Assembly: GCF_031119335.1 (NCBI RefSeq)
Contig: NZ_JAVHXT010000005.1
Location: 1 to 64,000, forward strand
From: Pedobacter sp.
GTDB taxonomy: Bacteria; Bacteroidota; Bacteroidia; Sphingobacteriales; Sphingobacteriaceae
DNA: 64,000 nt
Direction: 5' to 3'
Part shown: positions 56,998 to 64,000 of the stretch, in pieces
Position numbering within the stretch: position 1 is the stretch's first letter
How the letters are laid out: every line of letters begins with the position of its first letter
Program-made: the position numbers and the translations under genes
The notes under the pieces: model-generated
Told to the model about the DNA's origin: nothing
The model's input: the letters and a program-made list of their open reading frames with translations, nothing else
The model's database searches: none

Positions 56998-59251
56998 CTG
57001 TGTTCTCAGTTATGTTAGTTTTTTTGTTGATTTGCTTTTTAGCAGTTTTATAAAAATCGGTCAGCATGGCACCATACTTTTGGTGTAGCTGCTTGGCTAT
57101 GGTGATTGAGTTTCCACTAGGTTGCGTTGGAAAAGGATTGGTTTGGTTTACCCAGTTCCATTCCCAATCTTTCATGGTATTTTCAAAAGCTTTTTGGTCT
57201 ATGTTTTTACCAGCTTGATGTTGTTGATTGGCATATTCGAAAAATCTTTGCCAACGTGGCTTGTAAAATGATGAAATTAGTCCAGACCATTGACGACAAG
57301 AATATTCATTCAATGTGCTGTTTTTATCGCCCCAAAGCGTAATTAAGTTTCTTGCATTTTTCTCGTAAAGATTTGCCTCCTCCGTGTTTGTTCCCATTCT
57401 ACGGGCATCAGCTAACCATTTACCTAGCAAGAAGTCTTCTCGTGTAGCCAACAACTTGTCCAAATCATCCATAACGGTGATGAATTTTGCACCCAGTTGG
57501 TTAAACCTATCCATCTCCTTTTTTTGATGGGCATCTGCAAATTGGCGTTGTAAAGTATCTGCGTAATTGGCGAGCACTTGGCGAGTTACATCCACCAAAT
57601 CATATTTAAAGCCTTCGGTATTTAATTGATCAGAGGCTTTAACCAATGCTGTCCAAGCCGGAATTAACTCTGACGGATTGTAGTTCTTCTTAGGCCTTGT
57701 ACCTCTTGTCGTTTCCGCTAATGTCGGCCTGCCGGTAATCATCGATTCGGGACCACCAGGCAAAACTCCGCCAGTGTAAACAGTTCTATGCAAAATTTCC
57801 CAAGCTTTTTCAGCATTTTCATTTTTGGCTCCGTAGCGTTGTTTAGCATAGCTTTTTAACCAGCTGCTTACATCGATGGGTTGGTCTGTCCATACATTAT
57901 CTAGCATGAGCTGATATAAAGCTGGATTTTGTTCTATCGCTTCTGGCGTTAATCCAATGCCTACCATTTTACCTGCATTTGGATCTTTCAAGCTTTTTGT
58001 TGGCGATGTAGCCACTTCGTCCATACGACCGTAAAGGCTAATATTACCGCCGAAGTTGTGCAGCATGTTCCAAATCCATGGTTTGCCATAATAAGCTTCT
58101 GTTCTTTGCCAAACAGGATGGTTTTCGCTCCACAAATCCAGAATAATCATTTTATCGTTAGGCACTGCGTTTAATAATGCTTTAATTTGGGTAGGTTTCC
58201 AGAACTTTGCACCGTGATGAAATAGCCAGCCCTGCATAATCCAAGTTGCTTTAGGATCTGCCATTGCCATAGATTGATAAACTTTTTTACTTACGTCACT
58301 TAGATATGTAGAATCGTTAGTTGGCGGTGTATTCTCGTTAAAAGTATCGGCGGTATAATAATGATCTGTACCAAAAGTTTTAGTTTGTTCTTCTATGAAT
58401 TTCCTGCCAATGGTGGTAAACAATTCATCATTCGGATCTAAAATATAAACCGATGGAAAAGTAGTCCAGTTAGTTTTTTTTAATGATGCCTTAGGAAATT
58501 TATCCTTAAAAGCGGGAGGGACATGGCCAGTAAATGCAGGCAAAATCGGCTTCATGCCAAAAGACCTTTCACGCTCTAAAATTTTCTTCTGCAAAGCTTC
58601 GTGCCCTAATATTTGATTTTTAGGTAACGGACCTCCCCAGCCATCTATATTCCCCATGTAGAACCAATTGAAATAAGCAGGCCCCGAGAAGAACGTTTCC
58701 AAATCTTTATCAGTAAATCCTAAACTTTTGTAAACACGAGACCAAACCGCATTTTGTCCGGTAATGGCTAGCGGCATATTAATACCGTTAAGTGCCATAA
58801 AGTCTATTTCCCATTGCCAGCGCTCCCAATCCCACCAACTCATAGAATAATTGAAAGTGCAATAGTTAAGGTAATAGCGATATTTATAAGGTGTAGTTTT
58901 ACTTATTTTGCTTGGTACTTTAGGCAATTTAGTAGGCAATTTCAAATTAGAGCCATTCCAAGAAATCAAGCAGTTGGCGTAATTTCTTAAGTAATGATTT
59001 AAAGCACTTGCTAAGGATACGTTGTTGTTTCCACTCAATACAATCTTTCCATTCTTACTTTCCAGTTCGAAAATATCGTTATCATTTGCGGCGCTTGCGA
59101 TGTAATTAATTTCGAAGTTAGCGGCATGATTTTTTACGATGCGCTTAACGAAAGCTTCCGCAGCACTCTTGTCATTATTTTGAGCTGCAACATTTAAGGT
59201 AAAGCATAAAAACGAGAGGATTAGCAGATAATATTTAAAGATATGTCGCAT
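56987..59251 (-). CDS. Alpha-N-acetylglucosaminidase, glycoside hydrolase family 89
   Basis: 754 residues with a signal peptide (about 1-23, ending LNVAAQ). After an N-terminal domain (about 25-110), the catalytic region begins TPYKYRYYLNYCTFNYSMSW and WDWERWQWEIDFMALNGINM, the GH89 hallmark; ITGQNAVW, YFNWFYMGNIDGWGGPLP, TADTFNENTPP (an active-site Glu) and NMLHNFGGNISLYGRMDE follow. The C-terminal helical domain extends to about 740. It removes terminal alpha-linked GlcNAc, as human NAGLU does for heparan sulfate. Length matches the family. Confidence 0.93.
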   Translation of the reverse strand: MRHIFKYYLLILSFLCFTLNVAAQNNDKSAAEAFVKRIVKNHAANFEINYIASAANDNDIFELESKNGKIVLSGNNNVSLASALNHYLRNYANCLISWNGSNLKLPTKLPKVPSKISKTTPYKYRYYLNYCTFNYSMSWWDWERWQWEIDFMALNGINMPLAITGQNAVWSRVYKSLGFTDKDLETFFSGPAYFNWFYMGNIDGWGGPLPKNQILGHEALQKKILERERSFGMKPILPAFTGHVPPAFKDKFPKASLKKTNWTTFPSVYILDPNDELFTTIGRKFIEEQTKTFGTDHYYTADTFNENTPPTNDSTYLSDVSKKVYQSMAMADPKATWIMQGWLFHHGAKFWKPTQIKALLNAVPNDKMIILDLWSENHPVWQRTEAYYGKPWIWNMLHNFGGNISLYGRMDEVATSPTKSLKDPNAGKMVGIGLTPEAIEQNPALYQLMLDNVWTDQPIDVSSWLKSYAKQRYGAKNENAEKAWEILHRTVYTGGVLPGGPESMITGRPTLAETTRGTRPKKNYNPSELIPAWTALVKASDQLNTEGFKYDLVDVTRQVLANYADTLQRQFADAHQKKEMDRFNQLGAKFITVMDDLDKLLATREDFLLGKWLADARRMGTNTEEANLYEKNARNLITLWGDKNSTLNEYSCRQWSGLISSFYKPRWQRFFEYANQQHQAGKNIDQKAFENTMKDWEWNWVNQTNPFPTQPSGNSITIAKQLHQKYGAMLTDFYKTAKKQINKKTNITENTDEP

Positions 59252-59256
59252 AAATT

Positions 59257-60051
59257 TTAGTTGATTTTGAAGGTAGCAGTAATTGGTCTATGGTCAGAGG
59301 CGTAGGTTTCCGCAATAACATTGTAAGCTAATACTGGCCAATTCGCATTTTTAATAGCAATGTAGTCGATGGTTCTTTTAGGTTGGTCATGCGGAATAGT
59401 GCCTGGGCAATTATCAATGCAAGTGCGCTTAAACTGTTTGTCGAGCATATTGATGGCTTCAGAGCCTGCTACACTGTTTAAATCGCCACAAAGTATCACT
59501 GGCAGTTTAAAATCTTCGAAGTATTTAAGAATATACTCCATCTGTACGTTTCTGTTATCGTGTGTACGTGAAGCATCTAAGTGCGTATTTGCTAAAACAA
59601 ATTCTTTGCCCTGTACAGTTAAAGTTACGTGCGAAAGAATACGTTTTTCGGCTACGTTTTTCTGCGGCAACGGAACTAATTTCGCCTCTTTTAATTCATG
59701 GCGGCTCAATATTGCCAATCCATATTCACCTCCATCATGATCTATTGCTCTGAAGAAATGATAATTCAATCCTATTTTCTCGGCTATCACTTTTGCTTCA
59801 TCTACACCACTGCGTTTGGTCAATTTATCTACCTCTTGCAATGCAACCACATCGGCATCGGCATTTTTTATCACATTAACTATTGCATCAATATCAATAA
59901 GCCCAGTTTTTGAAGGAGGATTTGCATGATGTATATTATAGCACAATATCTTTAACTGACCAGAAGAGCTGGCAACGGTTGAGTTTTTCTTGACTGAGCA
60001 GCCAAAAAAAACTATTATAAAAATCAGGGCTATTGCTTTTGTATGCTTCAT
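59257..60051 (-). CDS. EEP-family phosphatase/nuclease lipoprotein
   Basis: 264 residues with lipobox IVFFGCSVKKN (Cys near 18). Endonuclease/exonuclease/phosphatase motifs: LCYNIHHANPPS, ALQEVDKLTKRSG (Glu), AILSRHELK, LANTHLDASRTH, VILCGDLNSVAG (GDxN) and YASDHRPITATF (SDH). Cell-surface or periplasmic; substrate unclear. It lies 5 bp before the GH89 gene in the same leftward transcript and so is likely part of the glycan utilisation operon. Confidence 0.86.
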   Translation of the reverse strand: MKHTKAIALIFIIVFFGCSVKKNSTVASSSGQLKILCYNIHHANPPSKTGLIDIDAIVNVIKNADADVVALQEVDKLTKRSGVDEAKVIAEKIGLNYHFFRAIDHDGGEYGLAILSRHELKEAKLVPLPQKNVAEKRILSHVTLTVQGKEFVLANTHLDASRTHDNRNVQMEYILKYFEDFKLPVILCGDLNSVAGSEAINMLDKQFKRTCIDNCPGTIPHDQPKRTIDYIAIKNANWPVLAYNVIAETYASDHRPITATFKIN

Positions 60052-60078
60052 TTTTATCTTTTACTTAAGAAATCGGAA

Positions 60079-60107
60079 AAGCAAGGCAGCAAAAAGCCAC
60101 CTTGCTT
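60079..60107 (-). terminator. Hairpin between DUF5689 gene and EEP lipoprotein gene
   Basis: AAGCAAGG at 60079-60086 and CCTTGCTT at 60100-60107 form a stem in the leftward transcript, followed by only a short T-run. It may dampen rather than stop transcription, giving more of the outer-membrane proteins than of the downstream enzymes. Confidence 0.5.
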
Positions 60108-60120
60108 CTTTATTTTTGGA

Positions 60121-61680
60121 TTACTCTACAACCTTTGTAGGCAATGTACCTGTTGGAAATTCTTTTTCCAATTCGTCTAATACAGAAGTTACGGTTAAGT
60201 CTACCCGGTTTTGTGCCCTAGCACTTACCCAACGACCTAAACGTATATTATACTCTCCACCAAGTTTATAGAAGAACCCTGCATTAGTTGGCGCTGGGCG
60301 AGTTAAACAAATGGTATTAGAACCTTGTTTGTAAAACGGCTGTGGCTCTAGGGTTACCGGATTTACAATATCGTACCAATCTGTATTTGCAATTCGCAAA
60401 CCAGCTTCTTGGGCGATGTTTAATATGGCACCATTAAAACCAGTAATGATCACATCCATCGGGATCGTGGTTTTAGTTACAGTAGTTCCTTCGAACACGG
60501 CAATACCATCGGTAAAAGCACTTGTTCCGTTCAAAAGCAAATCTGCATTGGCATCGCCTATACCATCGCCAGCCACACTACCAGTGTTTCTAGCTACTAT
60601 CCATTTTGCATTTGCAATGCTTGTAGAACCTACACCGTTTATCAGTTTGTTCGAGTTTCCTCCAATATAAAAGTACTGGCCTTTAGTAACCGTACCAGAA
60701 GTTAGGTTAAATTTATACGAACGTCTACCTGTGGTTGCCCAACCATTAAGCGGTACACCAGTTGGCAAATAAGCCGAATTGGTATTGTGTGTAACAATAG
60801 AAAATGGTGTAACTGAGAAGTCAATATCTCTTGTGGCTAGTAGCTGAATGTATTCGCCATTGGTGTTTGGCGTTCCTTCTGGCATAGGTAAATATCCAGA
60901 GATAATGATGGCGGCCCTGGTAACCGTAGAGCTTAAAACTGTTACATCTTCTGGCCTGCGCACACGTAAATGCGGCACATATTTACCACTGTTATCTTTA
61001 GTGTATTGCACTACACCAAAAAAGTTTGCCATTCCTGGCAGTGGCGTATTAGCAAAAGTAGCGGCAGCTTCGGTGTGCAGTGTAAAATTACCAAAGCCAT
61101 CGTTCACCAATCTATCTCCGCTATAGGTATCGGTTGGAGCAGGGATTGGATCGAACCCTCCTTTCACAATTACCAATTCTGTACTTTCATATTTATCAGG
61201 ATCGGCCAGCAAAAAACTACTTGGTACTCTATTTACGGGGATATTCTTACCTGATGCTACCTTGTTAACTACGCTTCCTGTTAAACCTGTAACTTGTAGT
61301 AAGCCATCAACACGTTTCATGGTACCTCCTACTAAATTTACAGTTACCGAATCGCCAGGAACGTATTTTTCTGCATCGGCACCTATGTTGATAGAAATAC
61401 CTCTTAACTCATTTAGACGCATTTTATCTTGTACCATTAACAAACCCGATGTAAGGTTTTTACCTCTGTGATCAGAAACTACTACTCCCGTAACACTTGT
61501 GTAACCTAACATCGATTTTTCTGTCAATGCAAAATCGGCACCTTTATAAAAACTCCTTAAATCGTAAATGGCGATATATGGGCTTACGCTCGCTCCTGGA
61601 AAATTCCCGTTCTTATCGCAGCTCACCAGCACGGTTAATGCCGAGAATAGCCAAATGATATTTAGTATGAACCTTTTCAT
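60121..61680 (-). CDS. DUF5689-domain outer-membrane-associated lipoprotein
   Basis: 519 residues with lipobox LTVLVSCDKNG. The N-terminal DUF5689 domain (YIAIYDLRSFYKGADFALTE, VTGVVVSDHRGKNLTSGLLM, GADAEKYVPGDSVTVNLVGG) is an OB-like fold frequent in Bacteroidota SusD neighbours. A second part, about 270-500, contains YIQLLATRDIDFSVTPFSIV and resembles lamin-tail-like beta domains. Its location after susD suggests a surface glycan-binding role, not proven. It lies 37 bp after the susD gene. Confidence 0.8.
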   Translation of the reverse strand: MKRFILNIIWLFSALTVLVSCDKNGNFPGASVSPYIAIYDLRSFYKGADFALTEKSMLGYTSVTGVVVSDHRGKNLTSGLLMVQDKMRLNELRGISINIGADAEKYVPGDSVTVNLVGGTMKRVDGLLQVTGLTGSVVNKVASGKNIPVNRVPSSFLLADPDKYESTELVIVKGGFDPIPAPTDTYSGDRLVNDGFGNFTLHTEAAATFANTPLPGMANFFGVVQYTKDNSGKYVPHLRVRRPEDVTVLSSTVTRAAIIISGYLPMPEGTPNTNGEYIQLLATRDIDFSVTPFSIVTHNTNSAYLPTGVPLNGWATTGRRSYKFNLTSGTVTKGQYFYIGGNSNKLINGVGSTSIANAKWIVARNTGSVAGDGIGDANADLLLNGTSAFTDGIAVFEGTTVTKTTIPMDVIITGFNGAILNIAQEAGLRIANTDWYDIVNPVTLEPQPFYKQGSNTICLTRPAPTNAGFFYKLGGEYNIRLGRWVSARAQNRVDLTVTSVLDELEKEFPTGTLPTKVVE

Positions 61681-61717
61681 TTCTATTAATATTTCTTGAT
61701 ATGAACTTTTCTGTTAA

Positions 61718-63274
61718 TTAGGGTTTTTGCCACCAAACCTGTGTATTGATATTATCGGCGCCCATGTTTGCTACAGCTTTGCTATAATTCGTTGGATTAG
61801 CAGCCTGCACATACACTGGGTAGTTTAATCTGGCAGGCATTCTTCCCCCATTTCTTAATCCAGTACCTTTAGGCAATATTGGATGTCCAGTACGCCTATA
61901 TTCAAACCACTGCTGAAAATCTGTTTGGAACAAACTGAAGTACTTCTGCAAATGAATGCGCTCCATTTTACTGTCGCCTGTAGCAGATTCCAGTGGCAAA
62001 GCATCATTCCAAGACAAGCCCGCAGCAGCAATGTAATCTGTAAATTCTTGCCCAGAAATATTTGTACTAAAAGCCGGCACCCAATAGTTTATAGCATTGG
62101 CAATACCATTGTAGTAATGATTAGCTGCAGTACCTGCTATCCACCCTTTGGCTGTTGCTTCTGCCAAAATGAATTCTACTTCGGCATAGGTCATCATAAT
62201 TCCAGTAAGCGGATTTTTTTGTAACGAAAAATCTGAAGCCCCCGAAGAATAGAAGTACGACTGTTTATTTTCTCGGTTACCAATTTCGTAACCACTTTCT
62301 ACACCTACAAAACCTCCTGAACCTGCTGCTATGCCTAATCTGTTACGAGAGTTGGCTCCATATTTTGCGCTAATATCTATACGTGGATCGGTCCAAAAAT
62401 TTAATTTAAGCATAAAGAAATTACAAAGTGATGTAATGGTAAAATCTGCCTCTCTAAGTGCGTTTACATATGGGCTGGTAAAAGGATCAGTAGTAACTGT
62501 TAGGCCCGTCCACTTTAACACTGCCGATTCAGCATTTGAATTAAATATGGGATACTTGGTTGGGTTGGTTTCGGCAATTTCCTTAATTTTTGCAATCATG
62601 GAACTGGCTACCTCAGCCTTGCCCGACAAGCGTAATAATAAGCGTAGATGTAAACTATTGCAGAACTTACGCCATAGGGTGATATTTCCTTTATAAACCG
62701 GGTCGCTTGCTACATCAATAGCTACGTTTTCCGAAAGCAAATTATTTGCTTCTTCTAGTTTTGCAAATAAAGCTTGATAAATATCTTTTTGCGGATCAAA
62801 TGCCGGCTCAACCAAACCAGTCTTACCAAGATTTGCCTCTTTAAACGGCACATCACCATAAGTATCGGTTAAAAGAGAGAAAACCCAAGCTTCACACACC
62901 AATGAAATGCCTTTATAAGAATTATTTTGATATTGTGGCTGCGATGCTACTTCGTAGATATCTTTAAAATTCGTTAGTTCGCTGTACCAATTATTCCAAG
63001 TATAATCGGCTATATTAGGCCTAAAATCGTATCTAAATACAGCAAATTCATCTTCACTTTGCGCCACCGTTACTTGCATCAGTTCGTTATTAAAATTACG
63101 GTTACGCACCATGTTCGCTGTCAGCGTGTTCACCAATGCAGGCGCTAAAAGCTTATCTGGTGAGGTATTAATGATACGAATTGGATCGGTATTCTCCTTT
63201 TCAAAACCTTTGTCGCAAGCATTAAAGCCCAACATCACGAACAAAAGCGTAGTTATATATATGATCTTTTTCAT
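61718..63274 (-). CDS. SusD/RagB-type nutrient-binding outer-membrane lipoprotein
   Basis: 518 residues with lipobox VMLGFNACDKGF (Cys near 20). The family pattern includes YNNELMQVTVAQSEDEFAVF, LTDTYGDVPFKEA near residue 130, FCNSLHLRLLLRLSGKAE, MMTYAEVEFILAEATAKGWI (TPR helix) and LQKYFSLFQTDFQQWFEYRR; it is of the SusD-like type 2 group. It caps the SusC channel and captures glycans. It sits 8 bp after the susC gene. Confidence 0.93.
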   Translation of the reverse strand: MKKIIYITTLLFVMLGFNACDKGFEKENTDPIRIINTSPDKLLAPALVNTLTANMVRNRNFNNELMQVTVAQSEDEFAVFRYDFRPNIADYTWNNWYSELTNFKDIYEVASQPQYQNNSYKGISLVCEAWVFSLLTDTYGDVPFKEANLGKTGLVEPAFDPQKDIYQALFAKLEEANNLLSENVAIDVASDPVYKGNITLWRKFCNSLHLRLLLRLSGKAEVASSMIAKIKEIAETNPTKYPIFNSNAESAVLKWTGLTVTTDPFTSPYVNALREADFTITSLCNFFMLKLNFWTDPRIDISAKYGANSRNRLGIAAGSGGFVGVESGYEIGNRENKQSYFYSSGASDFSLQKNPLTGIMMTYAEVEFILAEATAKGWIAGTAANHYYNGIANAINYWVPAFSTNISGQEFTDYIAAAGLSWNDALPLESATGDSKMERIHLQKYFSLFQTDFQQWFEYRRTGHPILPKGTGLRNGGRMPARLNYPVYVQAANPTNYSKAVANMGADNINTQVWWQKP

Positions 63275-63282
63275 GTTTTTCC

Positions 63283-64000
63283 TTAATTAATGCTTACCAC
63301 TAAATTAAACCCATAGGTTCTGGTTGATGGGAATTGTCCTACCTCAAAACCTTGTACAATGTCGGTTCCGCTAAGTGTTCCAAATTCAGGATCGAAAACC
63401 GGCCATGTTGACCAAATGAATAGGTTACGTCCGTATACACCGATGGTAGCCCTAGATATTCGCAAAGATTTGGTTACCGAACTTGGGATGGTGTAATCTA
63501 TTCTAGCTTCCCTAAGTTTTATGAAATCTGTTTTGTAAGTGGCTCCCTCGGCATTTGCTGTACCTAACATGTTACTGTAAAAAGTGGTAATGTCTTTTGC
63601 AATAATCGTATTTGGACTGTACGAACCATCAGCATTTTGTACTACACCGTTGCCAATAATACCGCTGTACCTACCAGGAAGCGTTACTGAAAGTTTCCCG
63701 AAATCGGCCAACCTACCATGCGTATAAGAATGTGCTACACCACCCTTTTGAGCATCAAACAACACATTCAATCGAAATTGCTTATACTTAAATTCGTTGC
63801 CAATACTGCCCCTATATTTTGGAATACTATTGCCCAAATAAACTGGTGTAGTGGTTAATTTTGGTAAGCCTGCATCGTTATAAACCACTTGTCCGTCAGG
63901 AGATCGCTCATAACCAATACCATACATATCGCCCATACTGCCGCCAACTTTAGCTACAATTTGAGCGCCACCTACTGCGCTAGAACGTAATAACACTGTT
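63283..64000 (-). CDS. SusC/RagA TonB-linked outer-membrane protein (partial, N-terminus off window)
   Basis: The final 238 or so residues of a SusC-type transporter. C-terminal barrel strands are clear: NSIPKYRGSIGNEFKYKQFR, VLFDAQKGG, FIKLREARIDYTIPSS and ATIGVYGRNLFIWSTWPVFD followed by PEFGTL, with the typical end TRTYGFNLVVSIN. The gene reads leftwards and its start, signal peptide, carboxypeptidase-like and plug domains lie beyond the right edge. It is the first visible gene of the utilisation locus and forms the import channel with the SusD protein. Confidence 0.93.
   Translation of the reverse strand, partial: TVLLRSSAVGGAQIVAKVGGSMGDMYGIGYERSPDGQVVYNDAGLPKLTTTPVYLGNSIPKYRGSIGNEFKYKQFRLNVLFDAQKGGVAHSYTHGRLADFGKLSVTLPGRYSGIIGNGVVQNADGSYSPNTIIAKDITTFYSNMLGTANAEGATYKTDFIKLREARIDYTIPSSVTKSLRISRATIGVYGRNLFIWSTWPVFDPEFGTLSGTDIVQGFEVGQFPSTRTYGFNLVVSIN

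Overview
The window looks like chromosome from a Bacteroidota member of the family Sphingobacteriaceae (Pedobacter- or Mucilaginibacter-like). The evidence is a SusC/SusD pair with a DUF5689 lipoprotein, a bacterial GH3-family acyl-adenylating enzyme next to lptB, GIN-domain and LemA/TPM proteins, near absence of classical Shine-Dalgarno sites, many copies of the Bacteroidota -7 promoter motif TAnnTTTG, and several families of dispersed intergenic palindromes. I saw no tRNA, rRNA, CRISPR array, insertion sequence or prophage.

Layout. 1-5084: a partial CoA-binding protein, a large FAD-dependent dehydrogenase, a LemA/TPM/YgcG-like envelope cluster and a Nudix hydrolase. 5214-11009: dnaA behind a bidirectional terminator, a methylmalonyl-CoA-mutase-type catalytic subunit without its B12 domain, an A-type Fe-S carrier and a MacB/FtsX-like permease. 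11341-23038: a surface-polysaccharide locus with a CpsB/YwqE-type PHP phosphatase, the sugar-nucleotide genes galE, UDP-glucuronate decarboxylase and UDP-glucose dehydrogenase, two GT32/Caps_synth-type transferases, a CgeB-like transferase, two tandem paralogous GT2 enzymes, a Stealth phosphotransferase and a GT92-like transferase. 23057-30866: HAD phosphatase, hemH, ispH, a class II Fic protein, a PyrR-like phosphoribosyltransferase, a GIN-domain protein, small unknown proteins and an RlmD-type rRNA methyltransferase.

31331-38938: a copper ATPase with a small HMA chaperone, a GDPD-family protein whose catalytic residues are nearly all replaced, an NTF2-like secreted protein, an M28/glutaminyl-cyclase-like lipoprotein and cysS. 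39067-42330: a compact, A/T-rich restriction-modification module with two different cytosine-C5 methyltransferases and a two-domain nuclease candidate, slotted between opposing housekeeping genes. 42347-46923: an overlapping mutL - rhomboid - rhomboid - EEP-phosphatase operon. 47181-54562: YceI, a lone receiver domain, an MBL hydrolase, recJ, lptB, GH3, YkvA and a CBS protein. 54701-64000: a polysaccharide utilisation locus read leftwards (SusC, SusD, DUF5689, EEP lipoprotein, GH89 alpha-N-acetylglucosaminidase, exported Gfo/Idh oxidoreductase, exported TIM-barrel isomerase/epimerase), cut by the right window edge.

How parts work together. Ugd makes UDP-glucuronate, the decarboxylase turns it into UDP-xylose and GalE supplies UDP-galactose to the neighbouring transferases. 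In the utilisation locus SusCD would import a glycan that GH89 trims of terminal alpha-GlcNAc, with the exported oxidoreductase and TIM protein suggesting an additional oxidative step. The best candidates for something little described are the two-methyltransferase restriction module, the GDPD pseudoenzyme and the oxidoreductase/isomerase/GH89 trio.
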